Position numbers and translations under genes: made by a program
Shown: one piece after another, positions 7,653-15,634 of the stretch
Position numbering within the stretch: the first letter of the stretch is position 1
Layout of the letters: each line of letters opens with the position of its first letter
The notes under the pieces: generated by a model
The model's database searches: none
The model's input: the letters and a program-made list of their open reading frames with translations, nothing else
Told to the model about the DNA's origin: nothing
Assembly: GCA_030619685.1 (NCBI GenBank)
Contig: JAUXAX010000026.1
Span: 1-26,371 of the forward strand
Length of the DNA stretch: 26,371 nt
Origin: Dehalococcoidia bacterium
GTDB lineage: Bacteria; Chloroflexota; Dehalococcoidia; SZUA-161
Direction of reading: 5' to 3'

Positions 7653-8993
7653 CTAATCTGAAAAACCAAGCCAGTAGCTGCTGCTGGGGGGCAGGACATC
7701 GAAGGACTCGCCGCCAAGCTTCCTCTCCAGGGCACCTACCAACTCCGCTACCGGCACACGTATCTGCTTCATGCTGTCGCGCTCGCGTATGGTCACCTGC
7801 TTATCTTCGAGGGACTGAAAGTCGATGGTGACGCAGAGGGGGGTGCCTATCTCGTCCTGCCTGCGGTAGCGCCTGCCGATGCTCTGGGCATCGTCGTACT
7901 GCACCATCCAGCAGCGGCGCAAGTTGGCATAGATTTCCTCGGATAGCGGCAGCAGCGCCTCGTTCCTGCTCAGAGGAAGAACAGCAGCCTTTATCGGTGC
8001 CAGCGCCCGGTGAAGCCTGAGGACGACCCTGATCCCCTCCTTGTCCCGCTCTTCGTTATAGGCATCCGCCAGGAAGGCCAGTACGGAGCGATCAACCCCT
8101 GCTGAGGGCTCGATGACATAGGGGATTATACGCTCCTTGCTCTCCTCATCGTAATAGCTCAGGTCTTTGCCGCTGTAGCTGGCGTGCTGCCTCAGGTCGA
8201 AGTCGGTGCGATTGGCGATACCCTCGAGCTCGGACCAGCCCATGGGGAACAGGTATTCTATGTCGGAGCAGTCTCTGGCGTAGTGGGCAAGCTCGTCTTT
8301 AGTGTGTTGGCGCAGCCTGAGGTTTTCCTTTTTGATGCCCAGGTCGACATACCACTTAAACCTTTCCTCGCCCCAGCGCTTGAACCACTCCTCCTCGCTG
8401 CCGGGCCTGACGAAGTACTCGATCTCCATCATCTCGAACTCACGTGTCCTGAAAATGAAGTTTCCGGTAGTGACCTCATTCCTGAATGCTTTCCCGATCT
8501 GAGCTATGCCGAAGGGCAGCTTTTTTCTTACCGTGTCCATCACATTGGCGAAGTTAAGGAAGATGCCCTGTGCTGTCTCCGGCCGCAGATAGACTGTGGC
8601 TGCTTCCTCCTCCACGGGGCCGACAAATGTCTTGAACATCAGGTTGAACATTCGGGGTTCGGTGAGATCGCCGCCACAGTCGGGGCATTTCCCCTCCTTG
8701 GCATCATCGGCGCGCCAGCGCTTGCGGCATTGTTTGCAGTCGACCAGGGGGTCGGCGAAGCCGTCCAAATGGCCGCTGGCCACCCAGGTCTGGGGATGCA
8801 TCAGGATGGAGGCATCCAGCCCGACCACGTCATCGCGCTCCTGGACCACTGCCTTCCACCAGCAAGCCTTAACATTGTTCTTAAGCTCTACCCCAAGCGG
8901 CCCGTAGTCGTAGCAGGCGCCCAGGCCGCCGTAGATCTCGCTCGATGGGAAGACGTACCCTCGTCGCTTGCATAAAGAGACCAGTTTGTCCAT
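7653..8993 (-). CDS. glyS: Glycyl-tRNA synthetase, single-chain class II type
   Basis: 446-residue class II synthetase that charges tRNA-Gly, of the alpha2 dimer kind (bacterial/archaeal/eukaryotic type, not GlyQ-GlyS alpha2beta2). It opens with MDKLVSLCKRRGYVFPSSEIYGG. The motif 1 region WVASGHLDGFADP is followed by a CxxC...CxxC zinc pair (C86, C89, C103, C106). Motif 2 is FRNEVTTGNFIFRTREFE, motif 3 is GVDRSVLAFLADAY, and the anticodon-binding domain fills the last 130 residues (APIKAAVLPL...RRYRRQDEIGTP). The start is placed at ATG 8993 because family proteins begin there; an upstream in-frame ATG at 9047 would add 18 residues without a ribosome site. It is divergent from the plus-strand hydrolase at 9152. 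Essential housekeeping enzyme. Confidence 0.95.
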   Translation of the reverse strand: MDKLVSLCKRRGYVFPSSEIYGGLGACYDYGPLGVELKNNVKACWWKAVVQERDDVVGLDASILMHPQTWVASGHLDGFADPLVDCKQCRKRWRADDAKEGKCPDCGGDLTEPRMFNLMFKTFVGPVEEEAATVYLRPETAQGIFLNFANVMDTVRKKLPFGIAQIGKAFRNEVTTGNFIFRTREFEMMEIEYFVRPGSEEEWFKRWGEERFKWYVDLGIKKENLRLRQHTKDELAHYARDCSDIEYLFPMGWSELEGIANRTDFDLRQHASYSGKDLSYYDEESKERIIPYVIEPSAGVDRSVLAFLADAYNEERDKEGIRVVLRLHRALAPIKAAVLPLSRNEALLPLSEEIYANLRRCWMVQYDDAQSIGRRYRRQDEIGTPLCVTIDFQSLEDKQVTIRERDSMKQIRVPVAELVGALERKLGGESFDVLPPSSSYWLGFSD

Positions 8994-9106
8994 ATTCACT
9001 TTGCCGAGAGCTTGCTCTGTCAATGTACTTCTCCAGATATTTTGCATAAAGGTTAGCAGTTTTGTCTAGGAGTGTAAAGCCTCTGTCGTGACCTTAGCCG
9101 AACAGC

Positions 9107-9134
9107 TTGACAAGCCAACGCAAATAGCGACAAT
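9107..9134 (+). promoter_or_regulatory. Predicted sigma-70 promoter for the MBL hydrolase gene
   Basis: TTGACA at 9107-9112 is a perfect -35 box. After a 16-bp spacer, GACAAT at 9129-9134 matches four of six bases of the -10 consensus. Transcription would start near 9141, leaving a roughly 10-nt leader that holds the ribosome site GGGGGAAG before the ATG at 9152. Predicted from sequence only. Confidence 0.45.
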
Positions 9135-9151
9135 GATTAGCGGGGGAAGAA

Positions 9152-9781
9152 ATGATTTTAAAAGAGCTCGTTGTAGGAATGTATGCCTCGAACTGTTTTA
9201 TCGTGGGCTCGGAAGCGACCAAAGAAGGGATGATCATCGACCCAGGCGCCGACGCCAATGCTATACTGAAGGCTGTTAGCGGCCTTGGTCTGTCGATAGT
9301 GCTGATAGTGGCGACCCATAACCATATTGATCACGTTGGCGCGTTGCGCCAGGTGAAGGAGTCCACCAGGGCGGATTATGCCGTCCACGAAGCGGATTTA
9401 GAAGGCATGATGCCCGCGGTTTTCGGCCGAATGCTGGGAGTGGTAATGGGGGGATCTTTCAAGTCTCCACCCCAGCCAGAGAGATTGCTCCGTGATGGCG
9501 ATGTCATCGAGGTTGGGGACCTGAAGTTCAGTATACTCCACACGCCCGGTCATACCCCAGGCGGCATCTCGCTTCTGGGGGATGGGGTTGTCTTCTCCGG
9601 CGATACCCTGTTCAATTTCGGCATCGGCAGGACTGATCTGCAAGGGGGCGACTCTGCAACCCTCATGCACAGCATAGTCGCCAGGCTCATGGCGCTCCCC
9701 GATGATACCATTGTCTATCCCGGGCATGGCCCTGCAACCACCATCGGTGCCGAACGCAAACGGAACCCCTTCCTGCGCTAA
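9152..9781 (+). CDS. Metallo-beta-lactamase fold hydrolase, glyoxalase II-like
   Basis: 209-residue cytosolic hydrolase of the glyoxalase II (hydroxyacyl-thioester hydrolase) branch. Binuclear metal motifs are complete: THNHIDH gives H56, H58, D60 and H61; TPGHTPGG gives H134; FSGDTLF gives D151; YPGHGP gives H192. It ends in the typical ERKRNPFLR. The length matches short YcbL-like members that lack the extra helical substrate domain of true glyoxalase II, so the substrate may be another thioester or a persulfide; sequence alone does not decide. The ATG has a good ribosome site (GGGGGAAGAA) and a plausible promoter. The gene is divergent from glyS and convergent with the pyrophosphatase gene, hence probably its own transcription unit. 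Confidence 0.92.
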   Translation: MILKELVVGMYASNCFIVGSEATKEGMIIDPGADANAILKAVSGLGLSIVLIVATHNHIDHVGALRQVKESTRADYAVHEADLEGMMPAVFGRMLGVVMGGSFKSPPQPERLLRDGDVIEVGDLKFSILHTPGHTPGGISLLGDGVVFSGDTLFNFGIGRTDLQGGDSATLMHSIVARLMALPDDTIVYPGHGPATTIGAERKRNPFLR

Positions 9782-9835
9782 GCGAAGTACTTGTATCTCC
9801 CTAAATCCACTGCTGAAGATGCTGCCACCTACCCT

Positions 9836-9868
9836 GGTATAGAGGTCTACACCTGAGGCCCCTACACC
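9836..9868 (-). other. Hairpin in convergent intergenic region
   Basis: On the minus strand GGTGTAGGGG and CCTCTATACC can pair over 10 bp (two G-U pairs) around a 13-nt loop. It sits between the convergent hydrolase and pyrophosphatase genes but lacks a T-tract, so it is not a standard terminator. The GGTGTAGGGGC arm resembles the perfect repeat at 25419-25454 and might be a decayed relative. Nothing else was recognised in the 104-bp gap. Confidence 0.35.
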
Positions 9869-9885
9869 ATGGTTTCGCTGCTGGT

Positions 9886-12096
9886 TTAATCTAGAACGAT
9901 CCAGAGGGGACACATCACCAGCGTTACTGTGGCTATAAGTTTAGCTACAATGTGCAGTGAAGGCCCCACGGTATCCTTAAGAGGGTCGCCAGCGGTATCG
10001 CCAGCCACGCCGGCAGCGTGCTCAAGCGAACCTTTGAGGATGACATTCCCGGCTTCATCCTTGAGTTGTCCATCCTCAATGTACTTCTTAGCGTTATCCC
10101 AGGCACCGCCAGCATTATTCATAAAGGAAGCGACAAGAATGGCGGTAAAAGTCCCTACTATAAGAAAGGCAGCTACCGCCATGGGGGCATCGTAGCCAGG
10201 TACGAATCTGAAAATAACCCCAATAGCTATAGGGAGAAGGATGGGAAGCAGTCCCGGAGCAATCATTCCCTTTAATGCCGCCCGAGTGGTAATGTCAACC
10301 GCCCTACCATAGTCAGGTCTTGAAGTGCCCTCCATGATGCCGGGGTCAGCCTTGATCTGGCGGCGCACTTCCTCAATAATCTTGCTTGCTGCCCCTCCCA
10401 CTGACCTAAGCGCCCAGGAACTGAAAAGGAAGACCATCATGATGGCTAGAATGCCACCAATAAGAACCTCGGGGCGCACAAGGTTTACAATGAACAACTC
10501 CCCTTCCCTACCCTGGAAGAGCAAGGCTCTGTCAAAATAAGCCTGGAAGAGGAGGAAGCCAGCCAGTCCTGCCGAGACCATGGCATATCCCTTGGTTAGG
10601 GCCTTGGTGGTATTGCCCGTAGCATCGAGACGGTCGGTAACTCGCCTTATCTCAGAGCCAGCACCGGTAAACTCATTGATTCCATTGGCATTATCTGTTA
10701 TGGGACCAAAGGTATCCTCAGCCAAAATAAAGGGACAGGTCATCAGCATGCCCATGGTGGCTATCGCAGTACCATAAGCGCCACTCATCCACCAACCAAC
10801 CTCCAAGCCAGCAATCGTGCCCAACCAGTAGGAAAGCCCCAGAGCAGCGCAGATGACGAACCCTGTCGCCATGACCGACTCAAAGCCCACCGACAGGCCG
10901 GTAACAAACGTGGTCGCTGGTCCTGTGCGAGAAGATTCTGCAATTCCTCTTGTCGGACTAAATCTGGCCTCGGTGTAATACTGAGTGATATAGAGTACAA
11001 GTACGCTAGCTCCTATGCCAACAAGACCGGCCAACATAAGCCACTGCCATCCCGACGACATATCGCTAAACATGATCCAACAGGTAAAGGCCATCGCTGC
11101 AACACAGAGAGCCAGGGCCACATAATAGCCGCGGTTGAGAGTAGTCATGGGGTCCTCTTCTTCACCTCGACTGTGTACCGCCAGCGTGCCGACCATACTA
11201 GCGATAATGCCAAAGGCACGAATAATGAGTGGGAAGAGCACCCAACCGACAGCGATGATTGGATCAACCCCTGCCTCCAGTGAGACGACGTACAGGGCCA
11301 CACCTATTATCATGGCACCGATGTTCTCGGCTGCTGTAGATTCAAAGAGGTCTGCCCCACGGCCAGCACAGTCACCAACATTATCACCAACTTGGTCGGC
11401 GATTACTGCCGCATTACGAGGATCGTCCTCGGGAATTCCCGCCTCAACCTTGCCGGCAAGGTCGGCCCCCATATCAGCAGCCTTGGTGAAGATGCCACCG
11501 CCAAGCTGAGCGAAAAGGGCAACCATGCTAGCCCCAAAACCAAAGCCGACGATAAGGTGAGGAGCAATACCAGGATTGCTCGCTCCTCCAAAAGCAAAGA
11601 ATATTGCTGTTACCCCCAGCAAGCTCAAGACAACAATGAGGAAACCGGAGACTGCTCCCCCGCGCAGCGCTATCTTTATAGCTTCGCCTAAGCCACGGTG
11701 GGAAGCAGCGGCACAGCGAACATTTGATTTAACCGCAATCCACATGCCGACAATCCCGGAAATACAGGAGCAAGCGGCGCCAGCAAGGAATGCTACCGTG
11801 GTCCTCCATCCTAAGCCAAAAGCTGATACCCCTAGCATCTCCAGCTCGTCCTCGCTGCTCAGCAGGCCGAGCACAACACCAATTAGCACTCCCACTACCA
11901 CAGCAGTTATAGCGATAGTGGAGTATTGGCGTCTGATAAAAGCCCAAGCACCCTCTGTGATCATGGCATTGACATCCTGCATCGCCGCTGTTCCCTTCTC
12001 ACTACGCAGGATGTATCGTATCAAGCCTAAGGCAAAGATAATGCCGACGCCACAACCCACCGCTACCACCCAGAAGATTCCCGGAATCTCTGACAT
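9886..12096 (-). CDS. hppA: K+-independent membrane proton-translocating pyrophosphatase
   Basis: 736-residue integral membrane pyrophosphatase with about 16 helices, coupling pyrophosphate hydrolysis to ion export across the cytoplasmic membrane. Catalytic loops are intact: DMGADLAGKVEAGIPEDDPRN (208-228), GDNVGDCAGRGADLFES (238-253), TDNANGINEF, and near the C-terminus NAKKYIEDG and GDTAGDPLKDT. The class signature GNTTKALT has K498 and T501, marking the K+-independent H+-pumping class. TEYYT of most relatives reads TQYYT, a small deviation. DLFES carries Glu at 251-252, with a second Glu (E257) one turn on. The ATG at 12096 follows a strong ribosome site (AAAGGAGG). It lies 70 bp downstream of the second pyrophosphatase gene on the same strand and is probably cotranscribed. 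Such pumps conserve energy from biosynthetic pyrophosphate. Confidence 0.95.
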   Translation of the reverse strand: MSEIPGIFWVVAVGCGVGIIFALGLIRYILRSEKGTAAMQDVNAMITEGAWAFIRRQYSTIAITAVVVGVLIGVVLGLLSSEDELEMLGVSAFGLGWRTTVAFLAGAACSCISGIVGMWIAVKSNVRCAAASHRGLGEAIKIALRGGAVSGFLIVVLSLLGVTAIFFAFGGASNPGIAPHLIVGFGFGASMVALFAQLGGGIFTKAADMGADLAGKVEAGIPEDDPRNAAVIADQVGDNVGDCAGRGADLFESTAAENIGAMIIGVALYVVSLEAGVDPIIAVGWVLFPLIIRAFGIIASMVGTLAVHSRGEEEDPMTTLNRGYYVALALCVAAMAFTCWIMFSDMSSGWQWLMLAGLVGIGASVLVLYITQYYTEARFSPTRGIAESSRTGPATTFVTGLSVGFESVMATGFVICAALGLSYWLGTIAGLEVGWWMSGAYGTAIATMGMLMTCPFILAEDTFGPITDNANGINEFTGAGSEIRRVTDRLDATGNTTKALTKGYAMVSAGLAGFLLFQAYFDRALLFQGREGELFIVNLVRPEVLIGGILAIMMVFLFSSWALRSVGGAASKIIEEVRRQIKADPGIMEGTSRPDYGRAVDITTRAALKGMIAPGLLPILLPIAIGVIFRFVPGYDAPMAVAAFLIVGTFTAILVASFMNNAGGAWDNAKKYIEDGQLKDEAGNVILKGSLEHAAGVAGDTAGDPLKDTVGPSLHIVAKLIATVTLVMCPLWIVLD

Positions 12097-12166
12097 CGTA
12101 ACCTCCTTTGGTTGTGATCTAGATTATCCCGATGGTGACATCTTGATGCCTCGGAACCTCCTTTCT

Positions 12167-14194
12167 CTAAGAAACCACCAGCACGAGAACAGGCACGAAG
12201 ATGACCGCAACCTTGCCCACAAGTTTTATCAGGATGTTGAGCGAAGGACCGGCTGTATCCTTAAACGGGTCGCCGACGGTATCCCCTATTACAGCCGCCT
12301 TGTGGGCATCGCTGCCCTTGCCTCCCAGATGACCGGCCTCTATGTATTTCTTGGCGTTATCCCAGGCCCCCCCAGCGTTGGCCATTAATATCGCCAACAA
12401 GAAGCCGGTTGCCAAAGCCCCCACCAAAAACCCTGCCAAGGCTGCCAAGCCCAGGCTGAAACCAATTATGAGCGGCACTATTATCACTAACAGCCCTGGA
12501 ATTATCATTCCCTTTAGTGCCCTTCGAGTAGTTATGTCAACACAACTGGCGTAGTCAGCCTTCCCAGTGCCCTCCATCAAGCCTGGTATCTCCTTGAATT
12601 GCCTCCTAACTTCCGTGATGACTGCGACGGCACCAGAGCTCACCGCCCTCATCGCCAGGCCAGAGAACAGGAAAGAGAGCATGGCACCGATGAGCAAGCC
12701 AACGATCACCTTTGGTTCAGTGAGACTTACGCTTAGCGCCTGCTCGGTCTCCTCCTCGACCACCGCGTAGAAAGTAGCCAGCCAGGCCAAAGCTGCCAGC
12801 GCTGCCGATGAGATGGCGAACCCTTTGCCTATAGCGGCGGTGGTGTTGCCCACCGAATCCAGGGCTTCGGTACGTGCTCTGACCTCTTTGCCCAACCCCC
12901 CCATTTCAGCGATCCCGGCGGCGTTGTCAGCTATTGGCCCATAGCAGTCTATAGCCAGCAGCATCCCCAACGTAATCAACATACCCTCGGCGGCGATGGC
13001 TATGCCGAATAAGCCGGCAGTCTCGTAAGCGATCAGAGTGGCAAGGCCAACAAGGATTATCGGCACGACGGTGCTGAACATGCCCATGGAAAGCCCTTCA
13101 ATAATATTGGGAGCAGCTCCCGTATGGCTTGCTCTGGCTATACCCTTTACAGGCCCTCTCTCCGAGGTGAAGTATTCGGTCGATAGCCCGATCAGGAATC
13201 CACAGACCAGGCCAGCGACCATGGCATAGAAGACCCCGATTTCACCCGAACCCAGATAGAACCACACCAGCAAGAAACCGCCTATTATCATCAGTATGTT
13301 GCTGGCGTACACCCCGTGATTCATGGTCGAGCGAGCCTTGGCTGTCTGCTCCTCGAAGCTCCCCCCGGCCTCGGGGGGCCTGACGAAAAAGACTCCAGCT
13401 ATAGCGGCCACCACACCCACTGCCCCTAGAATCAGGGGGAAGCTCATTCCTTTATCGGCTCCGAGGGCAATGGGGGCCACGCCCAAAACCATGGCTGCCG
13501 CTATTGCAGAGACGTATGATTCGAAAAGGTCAGAGCCCATTCCAGCGATGTCGCCCACATTATCGCCCACGTTGTCCGCTATGACTGCGGGATTCCTGGG
13601 GTCATCCTCGGGGATTCCTGCCTCTACTTTCCCTACCAGGTCGGCACCAACATCAGCGCTCTTGGTGAAAATCCCCCCGCCGACCCTGAGGAATAGGGCT
13701 ACCAAAGATGCGCCAACAGCGTATCCCAACCAGACATGGGTATCGTCGGACAAGATCACAATTATGGTCAAGCCCAGTAGCCCCAGTCCGACGACACAAA
13801 ACCCCATCACCGCCCCACCAGAGAAGGCGATCTTTAGTGCCCGCGCCCAACTTGTTGTGGCGGCAGTGGCCGTCCTCACATTTGCTCTCACAGCAATGGT
13901 CATTCCTAAGTATCCTGCGAGAGCGGAAGTCAGTGTGCCCACGAGATAGGCCACGCCAACCCAAGGTTTGGGCTCTAGCACAGTAGCGAAGATCACTGTC
14001 ATTACGACGGTCACAATAGCCAGTGCCCTGAACTCATCGTAGAGGAATGTTCTCGCGCCCTCCTGGATCGCTGAAGCAATCTCTCTGACTTTATCCGAAC
14101 CCTGGTCCTGACGGAGAATGTAGCGCACTAGATAGCCAGCGAACGCCAGCGCCAGGAACCCTGCCAGCAGAACCGGTAGCATTTCGATATCCAT
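12167..14194 (-). CDS. hppA: K+-dependent membrane pyrophosphatase (H+ or Na+ pump)
   Basis: 675-residue membrane pyrophosphatase. Catalytic loops match the family: DVGADLVGKVEAGIPEDDPRN (181-201), GDNVGDIAGMGSDLFESY (210-227), IADNAAGIAEM, and C-terminal NAKKYIEAG and GDTVGDPFKDTAGPSLN. At the class-defining site it reads GNTTAAIG, with A453 and G456, the K+-dependent type. DLFESY keeps the gate glutamate shared by Na+-pumping members, with no second Glu one turn later, so Na+ transport is possible; the ion cannot be settled from sequence. The start is ATG at 14194; a TTG ten codons upstream has no ribosome site and lies against a terminator-like hairpin. It is transcribed before the other pyrophosphatase gene. 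Amino-acid similarity between the two is limited to core motifs, so they are old paralogues, not a recent duplication. Confidence 0.94.
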   Translation of the reverse strand: MDIEMLPVLLAGFLALAFAGYLVRYILRQDQGSDKVREIASAIQEGARTFLYDEFRALAIVTVVMTVIFATVLEPKPWVGVAYLVGTLTSALAGYLGMTIAVRANVRTATAATTSWARALKIAFSGGAVMGFCVVGLGLLGLTIIVILSDDTHVWLGYAVGASLVALFLRVGGGIFTKSADVGADLVGKVEAGIPEDDPRNPAVIADNVGDNVGDIAGMGSDLFESYVSAIAAAMVLGVAPIALGADKGMSFPLILGAVGVVAAIAGVFFVRPPEAGGSFEEQTAKARSTMNHGVYASNILMIIGGFLLVWFYLGSGEIGVFYAMVAGLVCGFLIGLSTEYFTSERGPVKGIARASHTGAAPNIIEGLSMGMFSTVVPIILVGLATLIAYETAGLFGIAIAAEGMLITLGMLLAIDCYGPIADNAAGIAEMGGLGKEVRARTEALDSVGNTTAAIGKGFAISSAALAALAWLATFYAVVEEETEQALSVSLTEPKVIVGLLIGAMLSFLFSGLAMRAVSSGAVAVITEVRRQFKEIPGLMEGTGKADYASCVDITTRRALKGMIIPGLLVIIVPLIIGFSLGLAALAGFLVGALATGFLLAILMANAGGAWDNAKKYIEAGHLGGKGSDAHKAAVIGDTVGDPFKDTAGPSLNILIKLVGKVAVIFVPVLVLVVS

Positions 14195-14220
14195 AGAATC
14201 AAACCCCGAGAAGGTTTTGG

Positions 14221-14254
14221 GCAAAACAAAGGGACAGGCTTACCGCCCATCCCT
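14221..14254 (-). terminator. Intrinsic terminator or attenuator ahead of the K+-dependent pyrophosphatase
   Basis: On the minus strand AGGGATGGGC and GCCTGTCCCT pair fully over 10 bp (two G-U pairs) around a 5-nt loop (GGTAA), then TTGTTTT follows. It lies 27 bp before the pyrophosphatase ATG and about 117 bp after the guaB3-type stop. Too little space remains after it for another promoter, so transcripts of the pyrophosphatase must read through it. Confidence 0.6.
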
Positions 14255-14288
14255 GCGAATGCTTAGCATGGTCAGACACATTGTTCAT

Positions 14289-14317
14289 AATCTATCAAGG
14301 CGCGGGCAGCAAGTCAA
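14289..14317 (-). promoter_or_regulatory. Predicted sigma-70 promoter for the pyrophosphatase pair
   Basis: Read on the minus strand: TTGACT (14317-14312), 17-bp spacer, TAGATT (14294-14289), five and four matches to consensus. Start of transcription would be near 14282, giving a leader of about 90 nt that contains an 11-bp palindrome (14259-14269) and the terminator-like hairpin at 14221-14254. Confidence 0.5.
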
Positions 14318-14370
14318 GCGGGAACTAGCAGTCCAAGCATAAGAAAAGGGATGGTTAAAGGTCAATATGT

Positions 14371-15495
14371 TTATCTCACCAGGCCCTGCATGAGCTGGAA
14401 GATTTTGCCCTCAGTCTTTATGGAGGGAGCGATCACCACCTCGGTTTGGTGCATCTCTCTGATATTTCGCGCTCCACAGACCCCCATAGAGGTACGCAAT
14501 GCCCCAACCAGATTCTCAGTGCCATCGGTGACCGATGAGGGGCCGAAGAGAATCTGTTCTAGAGGGCCTTTGACTTCTACCCTAATACGTGTTCCCCTCG
14601 GTAGTGCCTCGTGAGGGGTTGCCATCCCCCAGTGATTGCCTCGCCCTGGCGCCTCTTCAGTTTGAGCAAAGATCGAGCCCAGCATCACGGCGTCAGCGCC
14701 ACAGGCAAACGCCTTGCAGAGATCACCACCATTGCGGAAGCCGCCATCGGTAATTATGGGGACATACCGGCCGGTTGCTCTGAAGTAATCATCGCGTGCC
14801 GCGGCACAATCCATAGTTGCTGTCGCCTGGGGTACACCTACACCTATTACTTCCCTAGTGGTGCAAGCCGCGCCTGGTCCCACGCCCACAAGCACACCAT
14901 GTATACCGGTTTCCATCAGCTTGCGACAGGCGCTGTAGCTTACGCAGTTGCCTACGATGACAGGTACCGGTAGCCGCTTAACCAACTCAGAAAAGATAAG
15001 ACCGCGGTAACTCTTGGACATGTGGCGGGCGGTGGTGACAGTAGATTGCACAACCAAAATATCGATTCCGGCCTCGGCTGCAAGTGGTGACAACCTTTTG
15101 GTATTGGCTGGGGTGAGGGAGACAGCACAGGCCACCCCTTCATCCTTGATCGCCCTTATTCGATCTCCTATCAGGTTCTCCTTGATCGGTTCTGTATAGA
15201 CCCTCTGGAGAATTTGGGTAACCTTTTCGGGTGGAGCCTCAGCGATCTCGGCCAAAACATCATCGGGGGCAGCGTAGCGTGTCTGCAGGCCTTCGAGATT
15301 GAGAACAGCGAGCCCCCCTAACTTGCCCATGGCGATAGCGAATCTCACGTCCACTACACCGTCCATAGCTGACGCCAGGATGGGGATGGAAAAGTTAAGT
15401 CGATCGATGACAAGGCTTATATCTGCCTGATCGGGGTTGATGGTTATATCACCGGGAACGAGGGCTATCTCATCAAACCCGTATGCATACCTCAT
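14371..15495 (-). CDS. GuaB3-type IMP dehydrogenase-related protein
   Basis: 374-residue TIM-barrel enzyme of the IMP dehydrogenase/GMP reductase family. The N-terminus [18 protein letters not shown] and the active-site loop [13 protein letters not shown], with catalytic C211, fit the GuaB3 subgroup. D250-G251-G252 is the IMP-phosphate-binding aspartate and turn. The CBS regulatory pair of ordinary GuaB is missing: barrel sequence runs on where it would sit (about 90-200). GuaB3 proteins occur in actinobacteria, cyanobacteria and Chloroflexota; IMP dehydrogenase activity has been reported for a cyanobacterial one, but a GMP reductase-like role is not excluded. The start is ATG 15495. A longer frame from TTG 15573 overlaps the predicted promoter and encodes no family sequence. 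The gene is divergent from rsmI. Confidence 0.88.
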   Translation of the reverse strand: MRYAYGFDEIALVPGDITINPDQADISLVIDRLNFSIPILASAMDGVVDVRFAIAMGKLGGLAVLNLEGLQTRYAAPDDVLAEIAEAPPEKVTQILQRVYTEPIKENLIGDRIRAIKDEGVACAVSLTPANTKRLSPLAAEAGIDILVVQSTVTTARHMSKSYRGLIFSELVKRLPVPVIVGNCVSYSACRKLMETGIHGVLVGVGPGAACTTREVIGVGVPQATATMDCAAARDDYFRATGRYVPIITDGGFRNGGDLCKAFACGADAVMLGSIFAQTEEAPGRGNHWGMATPHEALPRGTRIRVEVKGPLEQILFGPSSVTDGTENLVGALRTSMGVCGARNIREMHQTEVVIAPSIKTEGKIFQLMQGLVR

Positions 15496-15548
15496 TTTCT
15501 TGTATTGAGAATATTCCACCGACTCGTCCCGTAGATGATATTTGGGAA

Positions 15549-15578
15549 AGGATACAACAAAGGGCTGTATCAAGTCAA
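15549..15578 (-). promoter_or_regulatory. Predicted promoter for the guaB3-type gene
   Basis: Read on the minus strand: TTGACT (15578-15573), 18-bp spacer, TATCCT (15554-15549). Start near 15542 leaves a leader of about 47 nt before ATG 15495. Its -35 box is 18 bp from that of rsmI on the other strand, so the two promoters stand back to back. Confidence 0.4.
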
Positions 15579-15596
15579 GGACAGAGAACTCACGGA

Positions 15597-15625
15597 TGGA
15601 CGGGGAATCAGCTATAGGCTATAAT
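15597..15625 (+). promoter_or_regulatory. Predicted leaderless promoter for rsmI
   Basis: TGGACG (15597-15602), 17-bp spacer, perfect TATAAT (15620-15625). The -10 box ends only 9 bp before the ATG at 15635 and no ribosome site lies between, so transcription should start at or within about three bases of the start codon. Confidence 0.6.
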
Positions 15626-15634
15626 CCCTTTACG

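Noticed and set aside
8184..8975. 263-codon open frame on the plus strand opposite glyS
   Set aside because: It lies wholly inside the antisense of a clear glycyl-tRNA synthetase, has no recognisable domain, and follows from codon bias of the real gene.
12120..12141. Five-codon minus-strand frame (MSPSG) between the pyrophosphatase genes as a leader peptide
   Set aside because: The ribosome-like site is about 15 bp away, too far, and the codons show no regulatory amino-acid run.
11576..12388. 270-codon plus-strand frame across the gap between the two pyrophosphatase genes
   Set aside because: It spans the antisense of the start of one gene, the gap and the end of the other, with no domain and no ribosome site; both minus-strand genes are certain.
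13323..13949. 208-codon plus-strand frame opposite the K+-dependent pyrophosphatase
   Set aside because: Antisense to highly conserved catalytic loops; composition (Pro, Ser, Thr, Ala rich) is typical of the reverse of membrane protein genes.
15496..15573. TTG-started extension of the guaB3-type protein by 26 residues
   Set aside because: No ribosome site, no family similarity in the extension, and it overlaps the predicted promoter.
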